DNA from: Candidatus Omnitrophota bacterium
Lineage (GTDB): Bacteria > Omnitrophota > Gorgyraeia > Zapsychrales > Zapsychraceae
Length of the DNA stretch: 46,053 nucleotides
Assembly: GCA_020053475.1 (NCBI GenBank)
Contig: JAGVNC010000027.1
Coordinates: 1-46,053 of the forward strand
Direction of reading: 5' to 3'
Shown here: one piece after another, positions 1 through 11,168 of the stretch
Numbering within the stretch: the first letter of the stretch is position 1
Layout: each line of letters begins with the position of its first letter
Made by a program: the position numbers and the translations under genes
The notes under the pieces: generated by a model
Told to the model about the DNA's origin: nothing
The model's input: only the letters and a program-made list of their open reading frames with translations
Database searches by the model: none

Positions 1-2
1 CG

Positions 3-632
3 GGACGACATTTATCTCTGAAGAACCGGTTCAAGAAATATTTTATTTCCGGATTACTGATTTTTTTGCCGTTGGTGGTGACCATCCAGCTGTTGGGGTG
101 GGCCTTTGCCGTGGCGGATAATTTTTTAGGGAAGTACCTGTCGCCGTACATGACGCAGGAGGTGGGATTTTATTTCCGCGGCTTAAGCATCCTGTTGTGC
201 CTTTTCTTGATTCTTCTCGTGGGCTTTGTCTTCAATAATTTTATCGGCCGACGGGCTTACGCGTCGTTTGAACGATTTTTGCTCAACATCCCTTTTTTCA
301 AGCAGGTCTATCCCGCGATTAAAGAAATGCTGATGTTCATTTTTTCCCAGCAAAAGTTGGCGTTTAGCCAAGTGGTTCTGGTGGAATACCCGTGCGCGGG
401 CATTCACACCATTGGATTCCTCACGAACGATACCGATAAGAAAATTTGTGATCAACTGGCAATAAAAGATTTGATTAATGTCTATATTCCGCAAACACCG
501 GCGATCTTAGGCGGGTTTCTCATTTTGATTCCTAAAAGCAAGGCCGTTTTTTTGGACATGTCGATTGAAGAAGCGGCCAAAATTATTGTATCGGGCGGAG
601 TGGTCAAAGCGGAAATCGGCAAACAAAAATAA
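3..632 (+). CDS. DUF502 family membrane protein (5' end probably outside window or non-ATG start)
   Basis: Frame open from base 3 (GRHLSLKNRFKKYFISGLLIFLPLVVTIQLLGW...), two TM segments typical of DUF502. Confidence 0.75.
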   Translation, partial: GRHLSLKNRFKKYFISGLLIFLPLVVTIQLLGWAFAVADNFLGKYLSPYMTQEVGFYFRGLSILLCLFLILLVGFVFNNFIGRRAYASFERFLLNIPFFKQVYPAIKEMLMFIFSQQKLAFSQVVLVEYPCAGIHTIGFLTNDTDKKICDQLAIKDLINVYIPQTPAILGGFLILIPKSKAVFLDMSIEEAAKIIVSGGVVKAEIGKQK

Positions 633-714
633 GCACGGCTGTTCGGCCTGCACATTAGGAGCGCGGGGCGTTCTAAAGAAATCGGCCATCAACAACTCCC
701 TATTAACGTTGAGC

Positions 715-1308
715 GTGAAAGCCAAAAAACTTAACCGTTTGCGCGAAGCCATGGCGGCCGCGGATTTGCCGTTGCAGAAAACAGCCACAAATCTTGTCTT
801 CGGTGAAGGGAACCCTTCGGCCAAATTATTTTTTATCGGCGAGGCTCCGGGGAAAAAGGAAGACTTAAGTGGGCGGCCTTTCGTCGGTTCGGCGGGCAAG
901 CATTTAGATGCGCTGTTTGATTCGATCGGGTTGGCGCGCGGCGATGTTTACATCACGAGCCTTCTTAAATACCGTCCCCCGAACAATCGCTGCCCTACAC
1001 GCCCAGAAATTGAGGCCCACACGATTTTTTTGATTAAACAGGTCCTCATTGTTAACCCCCAAATGATTGTCCCTCTAGGGAATTTTGCCACGCGTTTTGT
1101 GTTGGGTGGCTTTTCGGTCGATAAAATGGCCGGTATTCCCGGCATTTCGGCCCTGCACGGTCAAGCGGTCAAGATGAACCTGGCCCGCCGCCATTTCCTC
1201 GTTTTTCCTTTGTATCACCCTGCCGCGGTCCTTTACAACTTCGGCCTGAAGAAGACACTTTGGGGGGATTTTAAAAGCCTTAACAATCTTGCCTTCGCCC
1301 CGATGTGA
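715..1308 (+). CDS. Uracil-DNA glycosylase, family 4-like (start uncertain; ORF open from 565)
   Basis: Motifs FIGEAPGKKEDLSGRPFVGSAG, YITSLLKYRPPNNRCPTRPEIEA, PLYHPAAVLYN. Confidence 0.85.
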   Translation: MKAKKLNRLREAMAAADLPLQKTATNLVFGEGNPSAKLFFIGEAPGKKEDLSGRPFVGSAGKHLDALFDSIGLARGDVYITSLLKYRPPNNRCPTRPEIEAHTIFLIKQVLIVNPQMIVPLGNFATRFVLGGFSVDKMAGIPGISALHGQAVKMNLARRHFLVFPLYHPAAVLYNFGLKKTLWGDFKSLNNLAFAPM

Positions 1309-1400
1309 GTCAAATCAGCTTTCCCAAGAATTTCTTGTAACTTAACTCATTTCTCATATATACTTCTATTACTTATTGATTATTCGGGAGAGGTTTCTTT

Positions 1401-3974
1401 ATGATGTTTTTTATAACTGATCATCTAAAAAACAGAAAATTATTGTTTTTTTTCTTAAGTATTGTCCTCCTGCCGCTTCCGGCGTTGGCCGGAATCCCTT
1501 TCCTTAATAATTCCCAGCATAAGGCCTGTTTGTTCGGTGATAACCAGGTAACATTTTCTGCCCCCCGGCATCTTCTTGTCTCATCTCTAGATCAAATGGT
1601 TATCATCGATGACAATAATGATGTCATCCGCAAGACAACTTCATTAGATTCATCGGGCGTTGTCTTCACGCTGGCGGGAGGAGCCTCAATGGGGGGGCCG
1701 TGCGGGACTACGGCATTTGATTCGTTTTGTAAGGATGGGCAGGGAGATCAAGCCAAATTTGCCGATCCTCACAGCCTGGCGATGGACAGCCAGGGAAATG
1801 TGTATGTGTCGCAGTTATCCCGGATCAGAAAGATCAGCCCTTTAAAATATGTGAGTACGGTAGCCGGCAGCCAAAGTTTTGCTCCTACCATGATCGACGG
1901 GGACGCGTTAACCCAAGCAACGTTAAGTACCGCTGTCACCGGCCTGGCGTTAGATGAGGAGAACCATGTCCTTTATTTCGCGGATCGGAATTTTAATGCG
2001 ATCCGCAAACTGAATTTACAAAACAATCAGGTGACAACCATTGCCGGAGGGAGTTCGGGATATCAAAACGGTCCGGGGGCGAGTGCTAAACTCAAATTAC
2101 CAACGTATTTATTGTTGGATCAATCAAGAAATTGCTTGTACGTTTCGGACACCGGGAATCATTCCATCCGGAAAATACAGTTGAACAGTCCGTATACCGT
2201 CAGTACGCTGGTGGGAGTCGGAGTCGCGGGATATTTAGATGGATGGGCAACCAACGCTCAATTAAATATTCCGAAGGGCTTAGCGTTGGATAGTACATCC
2301 CAGAACCTTTATATCGCTGATAGCGGGAATGAACGAATCAGAAAGCTGGATTTTTCCACTAATCAATTATCAACCTACGCGGGCAGCGGCCAGCAGGGGT
2401 ATGTGAACGGGCCGCTTAATCAGGCTAAATTTCATTTTTTAGAAGGGCTTGTTGTTGATGAGAACGAAGACATGTATGTCGCTGATGAATTTAATCATGT
2501 GATTCGTCGATTAAGCGGCAATATGGTCAGTACATTTGCCGGGAACGGACAACAAGGATACCAAAATGGCTATTTGATGGGAGAGCCTTATTGCGGGACT
2601 GTGGCTGCCCCAGGCATTGACCAATGCCACGTGGATCAAGAGTGTCAAGGGAGAAAGGACTTTGAGGCGTTTCCTTCTGGCGCCGGCGGGAGTTCTTCTC
2701 AACCGCCTTTGGTTCCTCCCATTTTTGAGAACGGCCCCCCCGATTCTCCCATTATTTCTATTTTCGTCGGTATGGGCGTGACGTATACCATTGAGCAAGG
2801 TATTTTATATTCTTACGAACCTTTGTTGGGTAGTTTGAATTACAAAAAAGTATTTCAGAATTCATCAGCGCCGCCTTCTCAGATTAAGTATGGGATCAGA
2901 GACGTGACCGTGGTCCCGGATGTTAATCACGACCTTCGGGACGATTTTGCGATGACATTCCCAACAGGGGAGCTTACAAGCCCCTACTTAATGATTGGGT
3001 TATTCTACGGGGCGACGGGGAAATTGCGGTGGCAAGCCCCTTACCCGGGGTACGCCTTAATAGGCCCTAGTTCATTAATCGGAACACCGGATATCAATGG
3101 CGATGGGACAGCGGACGTGCTGTTTTCTTACTACAACGATTTCCCCGGAGAAATTTTCGCTTACTCCGGAGTTCATGGCAGTATCATTTGGCAGATGCTC
3201 AATCCTTACGGGGGCCTCGGCCAGACATCTTCTTCCGGACTGCATACGACAGGTGTTCTGGTAAAAAGTGTGGATGATTTCGATAATGACGGCCGGGACG
3301 ATTTAATTTTTCAATATGATGGGACTAGTGGCCGAGGATTTTTACCAATCCATTCCAGCCAGGATGGAAGCCTCATCAGCGCGGGGATTCAAGGAGAAAA
3401 TCCAAATGACCACTTAAACTTTCAAAGTAAACTCAAGGACATTAATAGCGATGGGAAAGATGAAATCATTGCCTGTTCATTATTTTACTCAGGCACCAGT
3501 CCGTTCCAGGGGAAGGTATATATTTACTCGGGAGACGGGACTTTGTTGTGGTCTGTGGCCGGGGATCCAACGATTTCCCAGAGATTTTGTTTTTCCGCCA
3601 GTGCGATGATGGATGTCAACAGTGATGGGAAAGACGATGTTGTCGTCGGAGCTAAGGATTTTAATGCCTCGATGGGAAAAATCTATGTTTATTCCGGGGC
3701 CAATGGCCAATTATTATGGACGAAGACAGGAGAAAAACAAAATGATGCTTTTGGCTTTGTGGTCAAAGGCCTTGCGGATATCAATGAAGATCAACAAGGG
3801 GACATTGTTGTTGCGGCCCCAGGGTATGAAGATCAAAATTTTGTATTCCCCGGGCGGCTTTATGTTCTTTCCGGGAAAGACGGCGCCATGATTAAATTCA
3901 TTGATGGCGAGTATCCTTCCCCAGCCGACGAATCCGAATTTGGACAAAATATCGCGGTAACCCCTTATTATTAA
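1401..3974 (+). CDS. Secreted NHL-repeat plus FG-GAP/integrin-alpha beta-propeller protein
   Basis: Signal peptide, repeated [12 protein letters not shown] / [14 protein letters not shown] motifs, then [12 protein letters not shown]-type FG-GAP repeats. Confidence 0.85.
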   Translation: MMFFITDHLKNRKLLFFFLSIVLLPLPALAGIPFLNNSQHKACLFGDNQVTFSAPRHLLVSSLDQMVIIDDNNDVIRKTTSLDSSGVVFTLAGGASMGGPCGTTAFDSFCKDGQGDQAKFADPHSLAMDSQGNVYVSQLSRIRKISPLKYVSTVAGSQSFAPTMIDGDALTQATLSTAVTGLALDEENHVLYFADRNFNAIRKLNLQNNQVTTIAGGSSGYQNGPGASAKLKLPTYLLLDQSRNCLYVSDTGNHSIRKIQLNSPYTVSTLVGVGVAGYLDGWATNAQLNIPKGLALDSTSQNLYIADSGNERIRKLDFSTNQLSTYAGSGQQGYVNGPLNQAKFHFLEGLVVDENEDMYVADEFNHVIRRLSGNMVSTFAGNGQQGYQNGYLMGEPYCGTVAAPGIDQCHVDQECQGRKDFEAFPSGAGGSSSQPPLVPPIFENGPPDSPIISIFVGMGVTYTIEQGILYSYEPLLGSLNYKKVFQNSSAPPSQIKYGIRDVTVVPDVNHDLRDDFAMTFPTGELTSPYLMIGLFYGATGKLRWQAPYPGYALIGPSSLIGTPDINGDGTADVLFSYYNDFPGEIFAYSGVHGSIIWQMLNPYGGLGQTSSSGLHTTGVLVKSVDDFDNDGRDDLIFQYDGTSGRGFLPIHSSQDGSLISAGIQGENPNDHLNFQSKLKDINSDGKDEIIACSLFYSGTSPFQGKVYIYSGDGTLLWSVAGDPTISQRFCFSASAMMDVNSDGKDDVVVGAKDFNASMGKIYVYSGANGQLLWTKTGEKQNDAFGFVVKGLADINEDQQGDIVVAAPGYEDQNFVFPGRLYVLSGKDGAMIKFIDGEYPSPADESEFGQNIAVTPYY

Positions 3975-3979
3975 ACTTT

Positions 3980-5518
3980 ATGTCGAATGTTGTCCAGCCT
4001 CCAACGACAAAATACTCCGATGAGGATGTGCAGGCCTGTCTTGACCTCCTTCAACATTTGATCCAAAATACGGATGAGTTTGCAGCTTTGACCCAAGAGC
4101 AGAGAATTGCGCTTCTCAAGGCCGCCGGACAATTGTCCCGGCCGGACCGTAATGAAATCCGTAAACGTAAGGCGGCCATCCGTCGGGCCGAATGTCAGAA
4201 AATCGAACAATATGAACGCAGGGCCCGGGCAGCGACAGGGATCCGCAGCGCCCGCAAAGAAGCTGTCTTTACCGCGCCCTTGCCCGTGGCCGATCAAGGT
4301 GTTTTGGCAATCTCACGCCCCGAATTAACATCGCCGCGTAATTGTTATGTCTGCAAAGCCGAATATACCCGCCTGCATTTTTTCTACGATGCCATGTGTT
4401 CGAACTGCGCGGAGTTTAATTATCAAAAACGTTTTCAGGCGGCACATTTGGATGGGCATGTCGCGCTGATTACCGGGTCGCGCTTAAAGATCGGCTATCA
4501 GGCGACATTAATGATGCTGCGCGCCGGCGCGAGGGTGATTGCCACGACGCGTTTTCCGGTCGATTCGGCGCTGCGTTACGCGAAAGAAAAGGATTTTGCC
4601 GCGTGGAGGAATCGCCTGCACATTTATGGATTGGATTTACGCCACACGCCCAGTGTCGAGCTTTTTTGCAAATACATCGAGCAAGCGTACGATCGCCTTG
4701 ACATTTTAATCAATAATGCAGCGCAGACCGTGCGCCGTCCGCCGGGATTTTACGCCCATCTTTTGTCTAACGAAATGAAAGGCTTCGATGCGTTGCCGGC
4801 CGAGGCCCAGCAATTGTTGTCTTCTTTTGAAGAATGTAAAAAGAGATTGCGATCAACGCAAAGGGAGAGGGCCCTTTCCGTCAGTTGGGACGGCAAGGCC
4901 CCTGGCCTGGGGATCCGCGCGTCAGCGCAGTTGTCGCAAATCCCTTACGCCTACGATCACGGCTTACCCGTCGAAAAAGTGTTCCCTCAAGGAAAGCTCG
5001 ACGCGGATTTGCAGCAAGTGGATCTACGCGAAACCAACAGCTGGCGCCTGCGTTTGGGTGAGATCGACACTGCCGAATTGTTGGAACTCCAGCTTGTCAA
5101 TGCCATCGCGCCGTTTGTCTTGTGCAACAAGTTGACGCCGCTGCTCAAACGCGACAATACAGGCAAGAAACATATCGTCAATGTTTCGGCGATGGAAGGC
5201 AAGTTCCACCGTTATGTCAAGACAGACCGCCACCCGCACACCAACATGGCCAAGGCCGCACTCAACATGCTCACTCACACATCCGCCAGCGATCTGGCGA
5301 AATCCGGAATTTTTATGAATTCCGTGGATACAGGATGGGTCACGGACGAAGACCCCGCTGCCCTTTCCCTGCGCAAACAACAAGTGCACGATTTCCAGCC
5401 GCCCTTGGACATTGTTGACGGGGCGGCGCGGGTGTGCGACCCGTTTTTTCACGGCATCCTGTCCGGCAAGCATTGGTGCGGCCAATTCCTCAAGGATTAT
5501 TTCCCCATCGATTGGTAA
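3980..5518 (+). CDS. SDR family oxidoreductase with N-terminal extension carrying CxxC-type pairs
   Basis: [31 protein letters not shown] Rossmann motif, [32 protein letters not shown]. Confidence 0.8.
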   Translation: MSNVVQPPTTKYSDEDVQACLDLLQHLIQNTDEFAALTQEQRIALLKAAGQLSRPDRNEIRKRKAAIRRAECQKIEQYERRARAATGIRSARKEAVFTAPLPVADQGVLAISRPELTSPRNCYVCKAEYTRLHFFYDAMCSNCAEFNYQKRFQAAHLDGHVALITGSRLKIGYQATLMMLRAGARVIATTRFPVDSALRYAKEKDFAAWRNRLHIYGLDLRHTPSVELFCKYIEQAYDRLDILINNAAQTVRRPPGFYAHLLSNEMKGFDALPAEAQQLLSSFEECKKRLRSTQRERALSVSWDGKAPGLGIRASAQLSQIPYAYDHGLPVEKVFPQGKLDADLQQVDLRETNSWRLRLGEIDTAELLELQLVNAIAPFVLCNKLTPLLKRDNTGKKHIVNVSAMEGKFHRYVKTDRHPHTNMAKAALNMLTHTSASDLAKSGIFMNSVDTGWVTDEDPAALSLRKQQVHDFQPPLDIVDGAARVCDPFFHGILSGKHWCGQFLKDYFPIDW

Positions 5519-5602
5519 TAAAATTTAATTCTATTTTAATCTTCTTTTAAATTCCACAGAAAACTATTGTTCCGGCTTCACCCTCCGCCTACAATAAATT
5601 CT

Positions 5603-6967
5603 ATGATTCTTTATGGGCGTTGGATCGCCGCTTCTTTTTTGTTTTCTTGTCTAGCTGGCTGCGCAACGCCGCCTGCATTGATCCTTTACGCGCCCCCTAG
5701 CCAGTTGCCGCATACTTCCCCATTGATGAAAACAGCCGGGTTTTGGATCGGCCGGCATCCTGACCCGGACAAGATGATTCTTTCCGGCGAGGCCATTGGC
5801 CAGTTCAACGCCGATATTCGGGAACGCTTAACGTTGACAAAAGATCTACGAACCAGGGCCGTGGCGATCGATGGTCTCAGTCTCAAAGTTTCGATAGATC
5901 AATTGTTGGTGGATATGGCAACAAAAGAATATTTTTTGGCGAATGGGCAGCGTGCCCAACAGGATTTTTTCACAAAACAAAGAGAGAATGTGTATCTGGA
6001 TGGTATTCCTTTGAATGTTGAGCCGCGATTTGGATTGATCGCGCATTATGCGGATCAGCGGTTTTTCCCAACGTCCCAAGGATTGTACGCCCAAGCCTTT
6101 GATATTGACTTTGACGAGCTGCAGAACAGCGCCTTGGATGTGGGCACGCCCGTCGTGGTCCGGCATCAGAGCGCGGATGGGCAATGGGTTTATGTGGAGG
6201 CGGATAGCAGCGAAGGCTGGGTCGAAGCGAAAAACGTGGCCATGTGTTCTCGGGAAAAATTTAGGGAATTTTTTGATGCTCCGTCATTTGTTGTCGCCAC
6301 GGATGCCAAGGCGGATATTTTTCTGGATCCCGCATTGCGTCAACATTATGATTCTGCCCACATGGGGACGAAGTGGCCCCTCGTCCAGGAAACCGATATG
6401 TCGTATGCCGTTTCTTTGCCTTTACGCGATGCCAACGGCCAATGTGATTGGCAGACAGGATACATCGCGAAGGCCCAAGCGCATCGTGGTTTTTTGGCTT
6501 ACACGCCGCGGACGATTTATCAACAGGCCTTTAAGCTCTTGAACGCGCCTTATGGATGGGGCGGGATGTATGGAGGGCAGGATTGTTCCAAATTGATTCA
6601 GGAAGTGTTTGCCACCGTCGGGCTTATTCTTCCGCGGGATTCCAAGAACCAAATCCGTGTCGGGCGAGTTCAAGATTTAATGGTCCTTAAGAATAGCGAT
6701 AAAGAGGAAACGATTGAACAACAAGCACAGCCGGCCATCACACTATTGGGCCTTAAAGGCCACATCATGCTTTATCTGGGAACGTGGGAGGGGCGGGCTT
6801 ACGGCATCCACGCCATTTGGGCGTACCGTCAACAAGCCGGATCCAGGGACGATGTTTTTGTCCTCAATCGAGTTGTCCTTTCTGATTTGTCTCTAGGCGC
6901 AGGATCGCACAAAGGATCGTTGGCCGATCGAATCATTTCTTTTAACATTTTGGACCTCAATCCATGA
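5603..6967 (+). CDS. SH3-domain NlpC/P60 family lipoprotein (peptidoglycan endopeptidase)
   Basis: Lipobox LAGC; SH3-like middle; NAPYGWGGMYGGQDCSKLIQEVFATVGLILPRDS NlpC catalytic motif. Confidence 0.85.
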   Translation: MILYGRWIAASFLFSCLAGCATPPALILYAPPSQLPHTSPLMKTAGFWIGRHPDPDKMILSGEAIGQFNADIRERLTLTKDLRTRAVAIDGLSLKVSIDQLLVDMATKEYFLANGQRAQQDFFTKQRENVYLDGIPLNVEPRFGLIAHYADQRFFPTSQGLYAQAFDIDFDELQNSALDVGTPVVVRHQSADGQWVYVEADSSEGWVEAKNVAMCSREKFREFFDAPSFVVATDAKADIFLDPALRQHYDSAHMGTKWPLVQETDMSYAVSLPLRDANGQCDWQTGYIAKAQAHRGFLAYTPRTIYQQAFKLLNAPYGWGGMYGGQDCSKLIQEVFATVGLILPRDSKNQIRVGRVQDLMVLKNSDKEETIEQQAQPAITLLGLKGHIMLYLGTWEGRAYGIHAIWAYRQQAGSRDDVFVLNRVVLSDLSLGAGSHKGSLADRIISFNILDLNP

Positions 6968-8040
6968 AAGAAAAATCAGGGATCATTAAGAAAACATCCG
7001 TCAAGATTTTACGCCGGCCGTTAAATCAGCCGTTTCGTACTGCCACCGGCGAGCACAAATCTTTAGAGAACGTTTTGTTTTCGCTTGAATTAGCTGATGG
7101 GGTCCGCGGATGGGGAGAAGCCGCGGTCGCGACGCACATCACCGGCGAAACGGTCGAGAAAACGCAAAAGAACCTTAAACATCTCGGGCCTCTATTGCGC
7201 GGGCAGAATGTCAGCGATTATTTGCGTTTGAGCACCAAGCTGCGTGAAGTTTTGGCCGGGAATCCGGCGGCGTTGGCGGCCGTCGAAATCGCGTTGGTCG
7301 ATGCGCTGACACGCCAGAAGAAAATTCCATTATGGAAATTTTTTGGGAAGAAATGCGCGCTGCTCAAAACAGATATCACAATTGTGATCGGGAGCCTAGT
7401 AGAGACCCAGGCCGCCGTAGAACAATTCTTTAAACAAGGGTTTCGTACGTTTAAGATCAAAATCGGCCGTGATTTTGACTTGGATTATAAGAGAATCTTG
7501 GCTGTTCATCGGCTTTCCCACGGGAGTGATATTTATCTGGATATTAATCAGGGATATTCGGCCGAGGAAACGTTAAGCCTTCTCAAAGAGTTAGGGGTCG
7601 ACGGCATCCGTCCGGCGTTGTTAGAGCAGCCTGTCCCCCGCCAAGACTGGGACGGGTTAAAGAAAATATCGCGGTCGACCGATATCCCGGTGTGTGCCGA
7701 TGAGAGCGTGCGCCACGTGGGGGACGCGGCCTTGGCGATCCGTGAAAAAGCGGTTTCCGTCATCAATATTAAATTAATGAAATTCGGTTTGTTTGAGGCG
7801 CTGGAAATTATTGCCTTGGCCCAATCGAATAACGTCGGGTTGATGATCGGCGGGATGATGGAATCGTCCTTAGCCATGACAGCGGCGGCGCACATGGCGG
7901 CGGGGATGCGGTGTTTTCAATATATTGATTTGGATACGCCTTTTTTTCTCAAACACGATATTGTCCGTAACCGGTATTTAAGCAAAAATGGTGTTTATGA
8001 TTTACGTGACGTGAAAGCAGGGATCGGCCTGCGGTTGTAA
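6964..8040 (+). CDS. Dipeptide epimerase (L-Ala-D/L-Glu epimerase type, enolase superfamily)
   Basis: FKIKIGRDFDLD, DINQGYSAEE, EQPVPRQDW, CADESV, INIKLMKFG motifs. Confidence 0.85.
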   Translation: MKEKSGIIKKTSVKILRRPLNQPFRTATGEHKSLENVLFSLELADGVRGWGEAAVATHITGETVEKTQKNLKHLGPLLRGQNVSDYLRLSTKLREVLAGNPAALAAVEIALVDALTRQKKIPLWKFFGKKCALLKTDITIVIGSLVETQAAVEQFFKQGFRTFKIKIGRDFDLDYKRILAVHRLSHGSDIYLDINQGYSAEETLSLLKELGVDGIRPALLEQPVPRQDWDGLKKISRSTDIPVCADESVRHVGDAALAIREKAVSVINIKLMKFGLFEALEIIALAQSNNVGLMIGGMMESSLAMTAAAHMAAGMRCFQYIDLDTPFFLKHDIVRNRYLSKNGVYDLRDVKAGIGLRL

Positions 8041-8046
8041 TCTTCA

Positions 8047-9216
8047 ATGATGATTAAACATCCTTTCCTCATTATTTTTGTTCTCTTGACGATCGAAATC
8101 ACGATCCTGTGGTTGAGCAAGCAGGAGCGATTTAAGAAATATTTCTCATTTTTACCGTCCATTTTTTGGATTTATTTTATCCCGATCATCGCTTCTTCGG
8201 TTGGCTTGATTGACCCGAAAAGCCCCATTTATTCAAGCATTTCAACGCATTTATTGCCGGCAAGTTTATTCCTTCTATTAATCGCCGTTGATATTAAAGC
8301 GATTTTGCGTTTAGGGAAACCTGCTCTCATCATGTTTCTGGCGGGGAGCTTTGGCATTATGGTGGGTGCTCCGTTGGTCTTTTTCTTATTTAAGCCATGG
8401 ATTGGAGAGGCCTTTTGGTCGGGGTTTGGAGCGTTGGCCGGTTCGTGGACAGGAGGGAGTGCCAACATGATCGCTGTTAAAGAGGCGATCAATACTCCTG
8501 ACGAAGTTTTTCTTCCCATGGTCATTGTGGACACGATTGTCCCTTATGTTTGGATGGGGCTTTTGGTGGCGGCCTCTTCCCGGGCAGCGATGTTTGACCG
8601 ATGGACAAAGGCCGACCGTCACTACCTGGACGAGCTAAGCCATCGCGTGGAGAAATTAGCTTCCCAGGAACCCTTGTCCTGGCGCGTGGATACCACACTG
8701 TTGATTTTAGCCTTGGCGGTGGGAGGAGGTTTTCTAGCTTCAGCGTTAGCAAAGTTTCTTCCTGTGATTAAGGACGTCATCTCGACGTACGCGTGGACAA
8801 TCATCATTGTCTCGATGTTAGGGATAGGGATTTCGTTCACCCCGGCGCGCCGGTTAAGCCATTACGGTTCGACATGGATTGGTTATTTTATTTTGTATTT
8901 TGTTTTAACGACCATCGGGGCGAAGGCCAGTTTGGTGAATATTCAATCAACAGCTGTCTTGATTTTGGCAGGAGTTGTTTTGACATTATTCCATGCCGCC
9001 GTTCTTGTCGCGGTGGCCAAATTGATCCGGGCTCCTTTGTTCTTGGCCGCGACGGCCAGCCAGGCAAATGTGGGAGGGGTGGCCTCGGCCCCGATTGTGG
9101 CGGAAATTTATCAGCCCGGATTAGCCGCCGTCGGATTATTGATGGCGATTTTAGGGAATATCATTGGCACGTATTTAGGGATCCTGGCCGCGCAAATGTG
9201 CCGGTGGTTTATTTAA
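8047..9216 (+). CDS. DUF819 family membrane protein
   Basis: Multi-TM; LAGSWTGGSANMIAVKEA and ASQANVGGVASAPIVA motifs. Confidence 0.8.
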   Translation: MMIKHPFLIIFVLLTIEITILWLSKQERFKKYFSFLPSIFWIYFIPIIASSVGLIDPKSPIYSSISTHLLPASLFLLLIAVDIKAILRLGKPALIMFLAGSFGIMVGAPLVFFLFKPWIGEAFWSGFGALAGSWTGGSANMIAVKEAINTPDEVFLPMVIVDTIVPYVWMGLLVAASSRAAMFDRWTKADRHYLDELSHRVEKLASQEPLSWRVDTTLLILALAVGGGFLASALAKFLPVIKDVISTYAWTIIIVSMLGIGISFTPARRLSHYGSTWIGYFILYFVLTTIGAKASLVNIQSTAVLILAGVVLTLFHAAVLVAVAKLIRAPLFLAATASQANVGGVASAPIVAEIYQPGLAAVGLLMAILGNIIGTYLGILAAQMCRWFI

Positions 9217-9244
9217 GCCCCGCCCAGGCGGGGTAGGGAGGCTT

Positions 9245-10483
9245 ATGAATATGAAAAAAAGTTTTTTAACAAGTTACGCGTCTTCGTTGATCCTGATCGC
9301 CGCGATTATTGTGGGGTGCATTCTAGGCCTCATCTTTAAAGAACGCGCCTCCCTGCTAAAACCATTTGGCGATGTTTTTTTAAATCTTCTATTTACCGTC
9401 GTCGTGCCGCTTGTGTTTTTTTCGATTGCCTCGGCCGTAGCCGGCACGGCCAATACCCACCGTTTAGCCAAAATATTTATTGCCATGCTTTTAGTTTTCA
9501 TTGCCACAGGGATTGTGGCTTCGATCTTGATGATCGTGGGGGTGTTGGCCTACCCGCCGGCGCAAGGCTTGCAGATCGCGCTGATCCCGCAGATGGCGGC
9601 AGAGCCGGTCAAAATATCGGACCAGATTGTCCGCGCGTTCACGGTCTCGGATTTCGGCGATCTTCTTTCGCGCAAAAACATGCTGGCCTTGATTGTTTTT
9701 GCCTTAATCGTCGGATTAGCGACGCTAGCGGTGAAAGAAAAAGGGAAACCATTTGCCCAATTCTTGGCTTCCGGGAATGAAGTGATGACGCACGCGATTG
9801 GCATTATCATGTTGTACGCGCCGATCGGGCTGGGAGCGTATTTCGCTTATCTCGTTGGGGTGTTTGGCCCGGAACTGTTGGGTTCTTACGGCCGGGCCAT
9901 GTTGTTGTATTATCCGTTAGCGATTTTTTATTTTTTTACCGCCTTTACCGTTTACGCCTATATCGCGGCGGGCAAGCGAGGTATTCAGCATTTTTGGAAG
10001 AATATTATTCCCGCGTCTCTGACGGCTTTAGGGACAGGAAGCAGCGTGGCCACGATCCCTTTGAATTTGGACGCGGCGCGCAAAAACGGTGTCCCCGAGG
10101 ACATCCGGGAAGTCGTGATTCCTATTGGAGCAACGATCCATATGGAAGGGTCGTGTTTATCGGCGATATTAAAGATCGCTGTTTTGTTCGGAATTTTTCA
10201 AATGGATTTTTCCGGGCCTGGGACGATTTTTACCGCGATCGGGATTGCTCTTTTGAGTGGGACGGTGATGAGCGGCATTCCGGGAGGAGGGTTTATCGGT
10301 GAGCTCTTGATTGTCACGCTTTACGGCTTTCCCATCGAGGCATTGCCGATTATCTCGATGATTGGGACGCTCGTGGACCCGCCGGCGACAATGGTGAATG
10401 CCATTGGGGATAATGTGTCGAGCATGCTCGTGGCCCGTATTTTGGGTGGGAAAAATTGGATGCCTGCACATGAAATCGTTTAG
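9245..10483 (+). CDS. Dicarboxylate/amino acid:cation symporter (DAACS)
   Basis: TALGTGSSVATIPLNLDAA, GATIHMEGSCLSAI, SGIPGGGFIGE, VDPPATMVNAIGDN. Confidence 0.9.
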   Translation: MNMKKSFLTSYASSLILIAAIIVGCILGLIFKERASLLKPFGDVFLNLLFTVVVPLVFFSIASAVAGTANTHRLAKIFIAMLLVFIATGIVASILMIVGVLAYPPAQGLQIALIPQMAAEPVKISDQIVRAFTVSDFGDLLSRKNMLALIVFALIVGLATLAVKEKGKPFAQFLASGNEVMTHAIGIIMLYAPIGLGAYFAYLVGVFGPELLGSYGRAMLLYYPLAIFYFFTAFTVYAYIAAGKRGIQHFWKNIIPASLTALGTGSSVATIPLNLDAARKNGVPEDIREVVIPIGATIHMEGSCLSAILKIAVLFGIFQMDFSGPGTIFTAIGIALLSGTVMSGIPGGGFIGELLIVTLYGFPIEALPIISMIGTLVDPPATMVNAIGDNVSSMLVARILGGKNWMPAHEIV

Positions 10484-11156
10484 CCGAATTTATTTTTTCG
10501 TCCTATTAATTCTACTGTTAGGTTCGACAAGTTTTGGTGATGAATTCTTTCCGCCGGCTGAGTTACAACGGTTAGGCCCGGATGTTAAACAGGCGATTGT
10601 CGTGCACGGTCACGGCCCAAACGATTTAACCGCAACGTTGTCTGTTTGGCAGCGTCGTGAGGAGGGGAATCAATGGCAAAATATTCTTCCCGAAATCAAC
10701 GCTGTTGTCGGGCGAAACGGCATCGCCCCTTTGGGTGAGAAAAGAGAAGGGGACGGCCGAACACCGTCGGGAATCTTTTCTTTACAGCGCGCGTTTGGGT
10801 ATGGCCGGGAAGTCAAAACAGGATTATCCTATCAGCAAGTCACCGAAAATGACCTATGGATCGATGATGTCGCCTCGCCGCAATATAATCAATGGGTGAA
10901 GGCGCCATCCGAAGCGCAATCGTTCGAGCGGCTTAAGCGTGATGACGATTTATACAAATATGGGATTGTTGTGGAATATAATACCAATCCAGTCGTCCCG
11001 GGGAAAGGAAGCGCGATCTTTATTCATGTGTGGCGCGGCCCCCAGCAGCCGACGGCGGGGTGTGTGGCTTTGTCAGAAGAAAATATTCTAAAATTATTAG
11101 ATTGGTTAGGTGTGGTTAATCAACCGGTCATTATTGTCAACAAAGAAGCAATCTAG
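10470..11156 (+). CDS. L,D-transpeptidase (YkuD-like) secreted protein
   Basis: Signal peptide from M at 10470; IFIHVWRGPQQPTAGCVALSEENI catalytic motif. Confidence 0.85.
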   Translation: MKSFSRIYFFVLLILLLGSTSFGDEFFPPAELQRLGPDVKQAIVVHGHGPNDLTATLSVWQRREEGNQWQNILPEINAVVGRNGIAPLGEKREGDGRTPSGIFSLQRAFGYGREVKTGLSYQQVTENDLWIDDVASPQYNQWVKAPSEAQSFERLKRDDDLYKYGIVVEYNTNPVVPGKGSAIFIHVWRGPQQPTAGCVALSEENILKLLDWLGVVNQPVIIVNKEAI

Positions 11157-11168
11157 TTAGGATGAGTT

